From: Psettodes erumei
Taxonomy: Eukaryota; Chordata; Actinopteri; Pleuronectiformes; Psettodidae
Direction: 5' to 3'
Assembly: GCA_016785225.1 (NCBI GenBank)
Contig: JAFBJZ010000357.1
Coordinates: 997,501-1,061,500, forward strand
DNA length: 64,000 nt
How positions within the stretch are numbered: position 1 is the stretch's first letter; every line of letters begins with the position of its first letter. Both the position numbers and the translations under genes were made by a program. Below, one piece after another: positions 1-12,160 of this stretch. The notes under the pieces are model-generated. The model worked only from the letters and a program-made list of their open reading frames with translations. It had not been told where the DNA came from and did no database searches.

Positions 1-1889
1 TTCTGCGCTGGAAGAATTCTACTCTTTAAGTGTTGCTGGGTCACGTTCGGCAAACAGCTCAAGGCGCTCAGCATAAATTTGAAGAGGGTCTGCCTTTTTC
101 TGCTTTGATAGTATAAGCTTTGATAGAACAATTGCATTTAACTAAAGTGTGCATGTGTTCACAGTAACAAGAATCCTCAGTTAACTGTTCATTAATAATC
201 TTTCATTTTTAAAGATACATGCTAAACAATATTCTCTTTCATATCTTCACGGCTGTACAGGAAAAGATAATAACCACTACACAGAGTTGTCAGACAAGTC
301 ATTTTAAATGCATTTCAGTGCAAAATTTCCAAATATAGATCCACATGAACTTCCAACATTAGCTGCCCCCCGTGACTATCACTCAGCACTTCCTGCATGG
401 CAAAATCACAACAACAGCCATAATTTATTGTCTTTCCCGGGAGGCATAAGTTGTAAAACAACAGTGGGAAGTGTTGAGTTTGCATTAACTGCATATTGTT
501 TTCACTGGCATTCTTCAGCAGCACTTTGCTTTTGTAATTTGTCAGACTTTTTTTTAATCAAGCACCTTTTAGTATCATCCTGCACTAATGTACACCCTGA
601 AGGAAGAGAACAGAAGAAAAGGTGGCATTAATTATCATCAAATCCCAGTTCATACCAAGTTTGACTTCAGAGATGACAGTATGTGTATGTATTGTGTTTT
701 GGTGGCTCCAACTCCTACTGTCAAAATCCAGCAGTTTTTTTTCTAACTGCAAGGCCAGGCAGTTCACCACAGTGGATTTGGTGAAGGTAAACCGACTCAG
801 TTTAAAAGCTAAACGCTGGTGCATTTTCTTGTGATTGACTGTGATTCCCTGGGATTCCCCTGTCAGTCCTTTATTCATGGATAGAAGTGTAGTGGCCTAG
901 AAGTGCCAGCATGTGTACAGTGTGTATTTTATGTTTGGCTCTGTACTGCACAGACAGACTTTTGCATTGAGTCTTTGGCTACCCTTCAGTTGTCAAGAAT
1001 GAGTCTCGATTACAGGTGGAGGATTCAAGACAAAAGAGGTGCCAGGCGCAGTATTTACAGCCTGGGGTCTGACTCCTGTTTGGATAACACAAAGTAACTC
1101 TATAAGCTAGTATAAGCCTGCAGTCACCAGCCTCAGTGTTGCGTGTGTGGACAGATGCTCTCACAACATGATCTAAACACACATTTAATGACAAAATCTT
1201 TCTGTGCTTTATGTAAATCGACAGACAAATTCCTGGGCTAAACAGTCCCAATCTGAATCTTAAGTACAGTACTAAACACACCACCACAGCACAGTTTACA
1301 CCACTTAACATGCCTAGCACACATTGGAGAAGGACTGCACAGCATTTACAGCAGGATATTTTCATTGAATGTGAAGCACTTCCCTGGATTCAGTGGTAGT
1401 TTGTATGTTATTTTGTGTGAGACTCGCTAGCTGCTGTTCACTTTGTTTTGATATTATCTTTAGAATGCCAGGACTGTGGGTCATAGAGGCCTGGATATTT
1501 TTATACCTCAAAAACAAGTTTCTCATGCTCCATTGTATCAGCTGCAAGACCACAGAAGAAGACGTGCTGTCTCTTGACAGGAGAAGAAATCAGAGTTGCA
1601 TGAATGAGGATATGCCGAGCGAGGGAGAAAGGATGAACACAATGCTGCTTTTCTGAACGGGTTACCAGAGTCAGTACTGAAAGAAAAGAACATGAGGGAT
1701 TCTGTCAAGAAGTGTGAGTGTTTAGATCTTAGATCAGCCAGTCTTTCTTTGGACATCTTTATGGGCAGTATCCGTCATATACAGTATGTACAGTGTATTA
1801 CTGTGAGGTTATTGAAACAGTTCATAAACAGTCATGTTTTCTACAGTATAGAAGGATATGGTGTACTTAAAGTACACCTGGGAGATTAA
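1..1889. other. Unique AT-rich sequence, no gene seen
   Basis: Open frames up to 128 codons overlap each other on both strands and show no domain, no splice pair and no start context. A 17-bp palindrome GTGTACTTAAAGTACAC sits at 1861-1877, at the left edge of the first repeat. Confidence 0.5.
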
Positions 1890-2160
1890 TTTTAATTTTG
1901 ATTGCAGTTTTGGCTTCCGACATTACAAAGATAACATAAATGAGATAAAATGATTATTTTGCTGCGTTCCATTTTGCAATGATGCTCTCCTTTTGCCACG
2001 TGCCACAGTCCTCCATGCACAAAGTAGGGTTTCCCAAACATCATCTAATATGTGGTGGGCTGCCACAATATCCAACTGAGCACCAAACATTGAGTTTTGT
2101 TTTGTTTGGGTTTCTTTAACAACATATTCAGTTCATTTATCTCCCTGTCCGTTTAATCAT
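1890..2160 (+). repeat. Dispersed repeat, copy 1 (paired with 56.85 kb)
   Basis: About 100 bp (1890-1994) aligns with 56850-56955. Both contain TTTTGGCTT, a C/A-rich ACATNACAAA run, GAGATAAAAT, ATTATTTTGCTG, and TTCCATTTTGCAATGA followed by CGCTCTCCTTTT or TGCTCTCCTTTT. Here the sequence continues with GCCACGTGCCACAGTCCTCC and GTGGTGGGCTGCCACAATAT, which is absent at the second site. No coding capacity. Confidence 0.6.
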
Positions 2161-3879
2161 GATCGAAAGTGAAAGTACCAGTATGTGTTTACATTTTGGC
2201 CAAAATAATCAGGAGTATTGTTTTTTCCATATTCAAGCAGCCCTTACTGAAACCATTATGGAGAAGTTTTAATTACTATACATGTTACCCATAGGTTGTT
2301 AAGTTGTGCCTTCATGTACAATCACTCATATGTGAGGGGATAATGATGGCGAGGATGACACAGCTATTTCTTGGTGGAATGCATTCTTCCTGAGAATGAA
2401 AACTGATGGCTCATGAAATTCTTGGCTGGCTGAATCCGTACTGGAGCCCTCCTGCCCTGCAGTCCTGTAACCTTGGACAGGAACCTGCTGGCTCCTGTCA
2501 TGCTGGCTCACCCCTCTCTATCATGGATATGTGATAGCAATGGGTCTAATGGAGCACCCAACACACAAATTTTGGCTGGAATATCACTAATTTTTGGAGC
2601 TTAATATATAAATTTATTTTATAAACAACAAAACCTTTTGTTCTGCTGGTGTTGTTTGGACTCTCATGTTCATTTCCAAAGCGGGGAACTACGTTTAAAG
2701 AAGCACTTTTGATACAATCAGCCATTCCTCGTCCTGGGCAAACTGAAAACCTCATGGTTTGGGCTGCTTAGACATTCACATTAAAATCTATTCTGTTTGC
2801 ACTGACATCAGCTAAAATGATGCAATCTCACTATAATCACAATAGGTTGTAAGTAGATCTGCAGTATAAAAAGTTAAACAGTTACAACTAATATAAACAT
2901 ATTTTGAGAAAAGTGGAATGATTGTGATTGCAGCCTAATCAAAACAATGCAACAGTGGTTTGTGGGGAGCTCCATATTTTAATGACTTGTTGTTTTACGG
3001 TGGTGTATTGTTTACTGTATAAAAATAATCCCAAGAAAAACAATTAGAAGTGCTGGAACTGCTTTCCATTCCTTCACTATCTGCATCTTTGTATCTTTAT
3101 CTAAAATGATAGAAAAATCTACTTCTAATGAAAATACAACTATTTTAACATTGTGTTGTTTTGGTACATATGCTGGCAATATTACTCCTCGTCATACACT
3201 TGCATTGATTTAAAATTCTTTTGTGTCTCTGCTTTAATGCTGCTGATCATTTTGTAAAGCAGAGTTTGATAAGTGCCACTGTGGCCTCATTACTCACTCT
3301 GTGCAGATGTAATGAATTCATGGGACATCAAAGGACCATTTGATTTGGAGAAATCAAACAATCCATTAGCTGTTCTGGTAGCCTCAGTGTTCTGTGAGCA
3401 ATTAGTTGGACTTGCTTCTCTGCCTTTTAATCCAGCAGAGCACTTATCCTTCCTCAACCTTCTCTAACCTGCCCCCCAACCCCCATCTCTGCTCTCCACG
3501 ACCCCTATCTACTCAGTGACTCAATTACACAGAGCTCTTAAAGACGACTCAACATGTTTCCCTTCATGTTAGATTATGCCCAGTGTCCAGATTTCCATTA
3601 TAGATACACCCAACACATGAAAATACTGTAAATATAGTCAGGTTCTGCTACATTTGCTCCATAAGAAAGCCTGAATTAATGTGAGCGCGGCAGAATGATC
3701 AGGAAGCGAAAGAAAGGGGGTCTGATGGTGAGAAAAGGAGGGAGCTGAAATGAGCATGATGTGGAGGTTCCAGACTGCCACTTCTAATCTCCCCCACTCA
3801 GCGCTGCCAATCGACAGAGAGCAGCTAGTTGCTGCTGATAGGGCTTGATGTGAATGTGGTGGGAGTGACTGTACACTCC
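2161..3879. other. Unique AT-rich sequence, no gene seen
   Basis: A pyrimidine-rich run (CCCCCCAACCCCCATCTCTG, near 3471-3490) is the only compositional feature. No repeat or exon was identified. Confidence 0.45.
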
Positions 3880-4290
3880 CACAGAGAGGCAGAGGCAGCG
3901 GTGGCAGCCACTGATTAATCCTCCTGCTGCAGCCACTAATGATTTATTTATTTGGAAATTACAGATGCCTGGGAGAGCTGGGCCCAATTGATAACAGACC
4001 CAAGAGCAAGTGTAGGGAGGAGCCCTAGGCTCAGAGATTTAGCACTTCCTCCCACCTCTGCATTTGTCTATACATGCGTGTACATAATGTATATGTATGT
4101 GCGTGAGGCTCTGTACCCGTGGGGTGCATCAAAAGGCTAATTCTCATGTTGACATCAGTGAAAATTTTCCAGCAGAATATTTTTCTGAAACGAAATGATG
4201 TGCGGGTCTTTTCTGCCGCAGGCAGCAGTTTAGCGGCAGCACAGGCCTCCTGCTGTGAAGATATTGATGTTTGATCACAGGGTGTCTTGC
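3880..4290. promoter_or_regulatory. Possible conserved non-coding block
   Basis: The block carries CTGATTAATCCTCCTGCTGC with a TAATCC (OTX-like) core, CACTAATGATTTATTTATTT, and a CCCAATTGATAACAG run. Around 4195-4260 it has GC-richer, low-complexity-free sequence with AGCGGCAGCAC. These are motif-level impressions. Conservation was not tested. Confidence 0.25.
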
Positions 4291-4539
4291 TCTAAACATG
4301 GGATAGATTTTTTTTGGTGTGCAAGAAAGGCAATTAATTTGCTTTTTTCCCAGTGTTTGACTACCACTGAAATTGAATTCCTTATGCTGAAGTTAGACAA
4401 CAGTGTATTTAAACATCTGCCAGCTGTCTCTGTCTGAAGAGAATGGGGCTTTGGAGCCCGGGGGTGGCAGATTCTGTGGACTCATTATGGCACAGGCTCT
4501 TTATATCCGTGAAAGCGCAGACAGTGCATACAGCTCAGA

Positions 4540-4870
4540 TTCACACCAAATGAAATTAGCGATGATCAGAATGCCGTGACATGGCGCTCTCTGAGGTGAT
4601 GGTGTCATTCTGTGGTATGGCATTATAACATGGTATGTGTCAACATGAACAGAGTGCCAGGTTGATGATGAGGCTTCTCGCTCCGTCTGTGTTAATGGCT
4701 GCAGTCAGTGAATCACCGCCAGTGAGCCTCGCTAACATGATTCATTTTAGCTCATTAACGTTAATTGAAGAAGCTCTCTTCTTCCTGCTGCACCTTACGT
4801 AACCACTGGAAGGATCATCAGGGCTCTGGGGGGGCATAAAGATCTCAGCAGTCTTGAGATGATGGTTGGA
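4540..4870. promoter_or_regulatory. Possible enhancer-like conserved block
   Basis: The block contains CpG-retaining sequence (GCTTCTCGCTCCGTCTGTG, AATCACCGCC) and a 12-bp palindrome ATTAACGTTAAT (4754-4765) within CTCATTAACGTTAATTGAAG, a dense cluster of ATTA/TTAA homeodomain-type cores. Confidence 0.3.
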
Positions 4871-7217
4871 CTTTTCTAAGTGGAGCTTATAAACATGTTT
4901 CTAGCTGGGAAGTGAAGGGAGTCTGGCAGTGTGAGACTGTAATATAGGTGAGAATCCAGGCTGTAGTCCTGTTTCACTTTCTTTGTTAGAACCAGTTTGC
5001 TGAAAGCAACAAAAACTGATGATACCAAGTTCCCCCTTTCCTTCTATTGCTACTTACACACTTGGTCTTTTGGATCCTCATCCTGTAGGTGAAACTATGA
5101 ACCGCTGATAGTGATTTCACTGCCATTTTGCTCCAAAATACCCTGATAACTCACAGATTTTATGACTGTCTTTAAGTGCTCCAGGAACTTAATTCCAGAG
5201 GCAATTTAGCATCTCATCCCACTTATTTGTCAGTGGGTCGCACTCTTTTTTGTGAGTTTAATTTTCTTCTTTGTTAAGTTAAGTGTCACTTTGCTCCAGC
5301 AAAGAGCTTTTATAGTTTTAGCAGGGCAGGAAACAGTTTTGCCAGATTTAGATTGGGATCTTCAAAGATCAGTCAGGCCTCCTTGGGTTTCTTACTTCTG
5401 TTGTATGGTTGAGATAATTATTATTGGGATTGGACATAATGCAGGTTATTTTTTTCAATAGATAATGATATCTTAGACTGGACTGTCTTACTACTGTCTT
5501 AAATTGTGGGAGGTTCCCTGCAGCTAACTGAGCCATTAACTACATTAACAAAAATTAATTACCGTGTTATCATACAGCTTTTAGTAAAGGTTACTGTTGA
5601 AGTGGCCTTGTTTAGCTTCAGGGAGGTCATTTACTGTGTGGAGAAAACTACAAAAAGCGGGGTGGGGGTGGCTCTTAATTAGGCTGCTTGCCTCATAAAC
5701 ACAGCTTTAACTGTGGAAGCTGGGTTTTACAGTTAAAGCAAGAGGGAGAAGCAAAGTCTGTAGTCTGTGGTCAATCAAACCTATCAAAACCTGTAATAAC
5801 TCATGGAAAGCCATATCCATAGCTAACAATCAAAAACACCCACTTGTCAATCATACAATCATATACACTTTTGTTAAACATCAGAGACTGTATAATCAGC
5901 TTTTCATTAGTTGAAATAAAGGAACTCTCATCCAAGTCTTATGTTGATGTACCTGATAAACCAGTACAGCAAGTCTAAATTGTGTCTTAAGTGTTCCCTA
6001 ATAAAATGGACATTCTGGTGAGGACCTTTTGCGGATTGTGATTTGTCCTCTGAGTGAATATGAGTGGATCTTTTAGCCCGCTGGCAAGTGCACCAGACTG
6101 AACAGGGCTAAACAGAACAGAAGCCCCCTGTGGCACCATGACTTAGCCTGATTAATCCAGGGACTTTGCTCGTATTCAAAAACACATAGAGGAGAACAGC
6201 TTCCTTGTCTTCCTTTGCAGTCTCTCCTCTACCTGCTCAATCTCCTCCCTTCCTCTCGGTATTCTTGGAATCGGTATTCTTTCCCTGCCTTGCATTCTCA
6301 CATCCTCTTCCCACTCATCTCTCTTTCTCTGTTTCTCCATAACGTGCTCTGACTCTGTCTCCCGGCCTCGCTCCCTCTCTCTTGCTTTGCCAGCACTCTG
6401 TAGGAGAGATAAGCATATGTGTCTCAGGATTAAGGTGAATTTCTATCATATGTGCTGTTTTTTGGTCCTGGGGAGGCCAACTCGAGGGTTGTAATCTGCT
6501 TTATGGGATGCGAGCGCTTCTTTCATCAGAAGCAGCAGATTGAGCTGTAGTACAGTACACAGGTGTTTGGTTAGGCCTCTCTGCCTGAGTTTTGCTCATT
6601 TGACTCTGTGCCTTGCTGGTCTCCGGTTTTGCGACTTTCCAGACTGCATTTCCAACAGCAACTTCAATCAGGTCAGCTTAGCTGGTTGCACTGATACCCT
6701 TTGATCAGGCCCATATCTTCCTCAGCAGATTCCTTTCTGAAGTGGTGTTATTATGACATGTAAATTGCTCTGTAGCAGTTTAAGATGTCAACAGAGCAAT
6801 CATTTGCCATGCCCAAGTCGTGTCTGAGTCGCTTCCTCTGCCTCACACAGAAAACCATCCTCATTGTTTGTCTGCATGTTCATGTAAACTTGATAATGAA
6901 AACATATACATGTGTATTTATATGAAATATATACAGTATATATTTCATATACGCATAAGAGTAAGATACACACACGTAAAATAGTTAGGGTCAGATCGAA
7001 GTAAATCAAGATCATTACTGATCTTTTCATTATCTTCTCTCAGTAGATCGGCCATGATAATTACTGTGGTGTTCATTATGTGGGTGTGTTGTCATCTCAC
7101 ACACATTCGAAAAGCACAGAGAGAACGTTGATTGGGTTCAAGTTTCTGTCAGTGTCACATTTAATTGAGCACCCTGGGTAATGAATGACTGAGAAAATAA
7201 ACTACGTAATTTAATGG

Positions 7218-7221
<4 letters not shown>
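4870..7221. other. Unique sequence, no gene seen
   Basis: Pyrimidine-rich sequence at about 6195-6390 (repeated CTCTCT/TCCC words) resembles part of an intron or a low-complexity tract. A 15-bp AT hairpin lies at 6919-6951. Confidence 0.4.
6919..6951. repeat. Perfect 15-bp AT-rich inverted repeat
   Basis: TATATGAAATATATA (6919-6933) and TATATATTTCATATA (6937-6951) are separated by CAG. Confidence 0.8.
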
Positions 7222-7265
<44 letters not shown>

Positions 7266-7480
7266 TCACCGGCCTTGTACCGGAGACATTACATAGATAG
7301 TATTCATTTCCTGGAGCCTTCCTCTAACCCTGATCACAACCACTGCATGCCTAACCATAACCCTATCCCTAACCTTAACTCTAACCTTAAGCACTGACCT
7401 CAGCCACTCACCTTTTTCCTGATTTGGAAGACGGCTCCTGTCCCTAAGTGGACAGGCCATCCCTAATTAACAGGTCTTTA
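7222..7480 (+). repeat. CA microsatellite plus TAACCC-rich composite (copy A)
   Basis: A pure CA run (7222-7263) is followed by a fish-repeat-like segment with CATTTCCTGGAGCCTTCCTC and many TAACC/TAACCT words (about 7322-7395), then GACAGG-type sequence. The order matches a composite seen widely in fish genomes. The TAACCC words are not a telomere, because they are irregular. Confidence 0.6.
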
Positions 7481-8399
7481 GCCAGAAATTTGTCCCCAGA
7501 GGTTCGCACACAACAGTTGTGCACCCTTTTGCTTTCATGACCTGCAAAATACAACAGCAACTCCTCAAACACCGGCTCTCAACATATAATGAGTAGCCAG
7601 GCTGGTGTTTCTCAATATGTAACAAAGTACTGATGACAAAAGGCATGTGGAGTAAAATATTATCTCGGTTGGATGGCAAGTTTTGCAATAACACAAAGAA
7701 AGCACTTCTGTGTTGATACTAAAAATATAATCAACTGCTGCACCATGTCACCAAATACAGGAAGACGTCATCCAAGTTCAGTTAGGGTCCCCTGTTTCTG
7801 TCTGCTGCTGTCTCATTCTAAAAACAGAGCCGTCCCTCTTTCAACAGCGTGTCGAGTCCGCCTCCCCTTCCGCATCAGAGTAGCTGACCCACAACATATC
7901 AGCATGTCAAACAGCGCCGGCTGTTATGGGCTGGTGGAGGATGTGGACTGGTCTTGGGCAGCACATGACTCAGACCTTATCAAGATGAATGCTCTCACGG
8001 GCATGTGTCATGTGAAGTGCATATGAGTTTTCAGACCTGTCAGCCGCTCAGATCCATCACCTGTCTGGCCTGTCGCCAGGGTGTCCCCACCAAGCCCGCC
8101 GCTCTGAATTAGACATGCCCTCTCACTCCAGACACTTTTTTTTCAGTCTTAACATGCAAGAAGAGTTGGGGACTGTTTTAAGTCCAACATGTATCACATG
8201 AAGTGAGCTCCCTTATACTGTATGAGCCTGTTGCCGACACATAACCTGTGGGTGGGAGTTTTTTGGGTGTTGTATATATAATCTCCCTCTTATGCATGCT
8301 AAACCCAAAACATAGGTGTGCATTTATCACAGTAATGCATGTAAAATCAATTTTGTGGCCAAAGACCATAAAAAATTGACATAGCTTCCTGCTCTGACA
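7481..8399. other. Unique sequence, no gene seen
   Basis: A 117-codon open frame (7673-8026) has no recognisable domain. The 7930-8110 part is GC-richer (CTGGTGGAGGATGTGGACTG, CTGTCGCCAGGGTGTCCCCA) and could be a further conserved block. Confidence 0.35.
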
Positions 8400-8868
8400 A
8401 ATGAAGCCAATGTGGAAGTGAACCTGTATTCTGTTGAATGACCACTAGGGGGTGACTCCACTGGTTGGTTTGTATAGAAGACTAGTAGAACATTAGCCTA
8501 CTTCTCACTGGATTTATGACTTCAGTAAACATTTTCATACTGAGTTTATGGTCTCAATCACTAGTTCCAGCTCTTCCTCAATAAAACATGATGTTCATTT
8601 TGTAAATCACCATTTAGAAGAGAGAACAGGATAGAACAGGGGATGGCATGCAGCCAATCATTTCGATCATGTAGTCTGTGCTTCTCAGAAGTCAGATCCA
8701 CTCCTCGCTCTGCTCCAGCTCCACCCTATCATCCAAATATGTTATTGTCTGGCTTCAAAAAAACAAGATGACTGCGGCTGAGCCGCAAAACTCAAGGCCT
8801 TAAAACATCAGTTCACAAACCAAGGGGTGACGTCACGGAAGCTTTGCCCATTTTTTTACAGTACGTGG
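8400..8868 (+). repeat. Dispersed percomorph repeat copy
   Basis: The copy contains, in order, CCACTAGGGGGTGACTCCAC, a CAGTAAACATTTTCATA phrase, TTTATGGTCTCAATC, and a tail CAAACCAAGGGGTGACGTCA leading to TTTTTTTACAGTACGTGG. I recognise this order as a repeat that is abundant in percomorph fish genomes. No coding frame belongs to it. It could be a SINE-like or MITE-like unit. The class is not asserted. Confidence 0.6.
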
Positions 8869-9179
8869 TTGTGGCAGAGAAGACACTGGTTGACAAAAAC
8901 GGTATACTTCCCATCCATGAGATTGGCCTTTTGTTGCAGACCACTGGTTACCATGCCCTCCGTCTTTACAGCTTTGACTGGCACCATAATGTGAAGACCA
9001 GAAATAGCCAAGTGTGCCTCTTCTACAGCTCAGTAAGAGCCTGTAATCCTTTTGTGATGCTGTACACCCCGACACCCCATGTATCCTCACCCCTCTGCCT
9101 CGTCCTGTGTGATGTTTTCTGCTGTCTCGGTCTTTGGCATGAACCTCCAGCTCCCTCCACTGCTGTGGTCTCACCTTAA
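8869..9179. other. Sequence after the 8.4-kb repeat, both strands open
   Basis: Frames of 111 codons (plus) and 113 codons (minus) overlap almost completely from 8833 to 9179 and partly run through the repeat tail. Neither has a recognisable product, so both are treated as chance. Confidence 0.35.
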
Positions 9180-9800
9180 TTGCTCGAGTCCCTTCTTCCT
9201 CGCTGACTTCTGTGTAAAATCAGCCTCACTGCCTACCCCGGCCGGGCTTACCGCGGCACCTCTGAAAGGCACCCCGCTGCACTCGTGTCGCTGCCCCGCA
9301 GAGAGACTGATCTTTTCGTCTGCACTGTCACCCTCACCCTATTTGATGCCTCACCCCGTCCTCTCCCTCTAATCTCATTATCAGAAGTTCCATTGGTGTC
9401 ACAGTGGGGTTTAGAGATCAGCGCAGGGTGCAGGCCGTGGAGCAAACTCATTAGGGCAGAATAATCATTACACAACTGAAAAACAGAAGAGGAGGAGGCA
9501 CTCCTTAATGATTACGCCATTGTTATTAATTACAAAGTCTGGAGAGGCTTCTTCTGTTTCACAGTGCGTAATGATGCACACGTGTGTTGGTGAGAAAGAG
9601 AGGAACGCATGGTGAGGAAAAAAGAGGCCATGCAAAGATTTGCTCCATTTGACAAGAAAGGGTGTGAATAAAGATGACTGCCTCATCTATCAGCCTCCAA
9701 ATAAAGAGAGCTGTTTTACTGTTTAATGGCCACTCCACTGTGCTTCTATCACCCAAATGAGTCCAGCTGACATTCCCTCCTAAATCCCATTTAACACTTA
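9180..9800. promoter_or_regulatory. Possible enhancer with homeodomain and SOX-like sites
   Basis: The left part (9180-9310) is CpG-retaining (CTACCCCGGCCGGGCTTACC). The right part has TAATGATTA (9506-9514, two facing ATTA cores) two bases from CCATTGTT (9517-9524, SOX-like), followed at once by ATTAATTAC. Such adjacency is typical of developmental enhancers. Neither conservation nor activity is shown here. Confidence 0.35.
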
Positions 9801-11779
9801 GAGGCTCGCCTTATCTCCATACGGGAATTCAAGCCATTATTTCCTTTTTGCGTGTTGTCGCTGCTACATAGAAAAATGCGTCAAAAGCAGACAAATCCAA
9901 ATGAGACTCTTGGGATTTACACATGGAAGTGCAGTAAAATTTGCTGTCCTTTTACACACTTTTTTATATTAGTTCTCATTGACCCCAATCCTTTTATGGC
10001 AGCGTGGCTGTTTGTACATCACATCTCAGTGGCATCAAACGTGTTTATAAAAGCTGTGTTTAAGAAATACTGTGTGGAATTCCTTTAGGTTTTTAACCCA
10101 TGTATCCAGGATGGGGCTGCTGAGCACAACCTTCTTCTCTAAATCTAATTAATTAGTGTTGAGAAATATAAACTGGGCCGCTCTGTCCAGGCAGAGAAGT
10201 CCCCTCATCATTATTAGTTTTAATTCTTTGGCATATACTAGTTATGGCTATACCACATAGCACAAATGTAAGTAGGAAGCAGTAGTATTGTATGTGCTTT
10301 GCAGATAAGGCAAATTTTTTAGTGCCTTTGTTACAGTTAATTTTGCATGACTCGCGTTTGATAGAGTCTGCACTCTGGATGTCAGCCGAGGACAAGCAGA
10401 TCGCTTAAAGATGCTTCAGCCTCCTGAGCAAACACAGGAATTCTTGTACATTTCAAATGATAGATCCTCTTGGCTTTTATCTCACAGCAGTCAGCATGAT
10501 CCAAATACAAACACAGAATCACTTTCCTCTTTTGATGGAGAATTTATTGGAACCATGCTAATTTTATCTCCTGCTATGTTCATGTTATCTTCTGTTTCCA
10601 TAAAACAAACCAAAAAGAGGTTGTTGTGTTTATCCAGTAGTTGTTTTGCTAATACAAACAACTTTTTTCTAAATTTTTCTGACCTCGCTGTTTGACAGTA
10701 AGTTTACTTCATTGGCAAATATTTCACACCAAATATTTGCATCATGAATATGATAATGATGATTTGGATGCTGATCACTCTCCAGAGTTTGATTTCTTAA
10801 GAACAGATCAAAGAAGCATGCCTGATGTTACCGCAGCACTGTTTTGCATTTCACTTGAGACTCTGCTGTGCTGTTCCAGAACAATGCCAAAAATAATGAG
10901 CAGTCCTCCATACAGCAGGAGCCACGTGTTGAGTACATGAAGCATCCGACTCCTGACCATGTGCTAATATTCTCAGATCTGTTATCAGGAGAGCAGGACA
11001 ACCCATTTAAAGTTTGTTCTTGACATAGGCAACTTTTCCTTCCCAAGAATGGGATGAGCTTACCTCACCTATAAAACCTTTACAGTGCGCAGAACACATA
11101 ATTTAATTTGGTTGTGCTGAGAAAAATTGGCTTTGTTGAATGCATTTTGTATTTTATCATCTTTGAATAATTCATTAATTAGTGATCATTTCTACGACAA
11201 AGGTCAGAATCTGCAATCTGCACCAATGGAATGCAATTAACCTGAAGAATTGTATTTGTTAAAGGAAAAAACAAACATCTGGAGAATTTTCTTTGAAGCA
11301 GGATGATGAAGACTCACAGCAACACTGAGGTTACCTTGATGTGGGGATGGAGGGGAGATGTGGACTCTCGTAGTGCAGCAGTTACACACACACACACACA
11401 AACATGTTTGCACATTATTATCTAATGCTCATCTGCCACAATGACACTATATCAGCTGTTGATAATTAATGACTGTTGTAGTGGTGTTCAAGAAGAGAGA
11501 TTCTGCTGGGAATAAACCTACTTTTCATGAGTGCATTGTAAAATCTGGTGTATAACCCACATTTTTGAGATTGTAAACATGAAACAAATTGAAGAAAATA
11601 TGGTTTAATCAGTTTAATGTTGAATGAAAGCAGCTCAAGCAGATTTGTTTTGTTTTTGTGCAACATGAGTAACATGTTGATTAAGATGTTTTGCTCTCTT
11701 TTAAGATCAAGAATAATCCACTAATAAGTGACATCTATCTGGAAAACACTCATTACAGAAATATCATGCTCCTTCTGCG
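9801..11779. other. AT-rich unique sequence, no gene seen
   Basis: It contains a short CA run (11384-11400). Short frames between 10153 and 11046 have no recognisable product. Confidence 0.4.
11384..11400. repeat. Short CA microsatellite
   Basis: A 17-base AC/CA run preceded by GCAGCAGTT. Confidence 0.85.
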
Positions 11780-12160
11780 TGCTGATCCTTTAAACGTGCT
11801 GTCTGTTCCGCTCAAGCGCATACGTTTCACACAGGAACTCATCGATTCACCGCAGACGGGCGTACACGCAAACACATGTGCACACAATTGGTGCTAATTG
11901 TTGCCGTGGAGCTTGTTGACATTCACACAGTCACGTTAATCCAATTGAGAGGCAGAGGGGGCTTCAGGATATGAGATGTAGATATGTGAAATCGCAGAGG
12001 AAGGTGTGCGTACGTGTGTGCGAGAGCATGTGTTAAATGGGCATCAGTACATTATCTCTCCCCTTGAGTTGGCGTGCATTAATAAGCTAATTGCTGCTAG
12101 CATGTAACAGCAACTTTAAGTACAGCAGTGGCATTACATATCGATCGAATAGATGTAACT
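11780..12160. promoter_or_regulatory. Possible enhancer-like conserved block
   Basis: CpG-containing sequence (CTCAAGCGCATACGTTTCAC, CAGACGGGCGTACACGC) is followed by GTGCTAATTGTTGCCG, ACGTTAATCCAATTGAG (TAATCC core) and TAATAAGCTAATTGCTGC. The density of homeodomain-type cores within non-repetitive sequence is high. Confidence 0.3.

Noticed and set aside
7330..7395. TAACCC/TAACCT words suggesting an interstitial telomere
   Set aside because: Irregular spacing and mixed words; they belong to the CA composite seen elsewhere in the window.
8833..9179. Paired 111- and 113-codon frames on opposite strands
   Set aside because: They partly run through the tail of a dispersed repeat and have no recognisable product.
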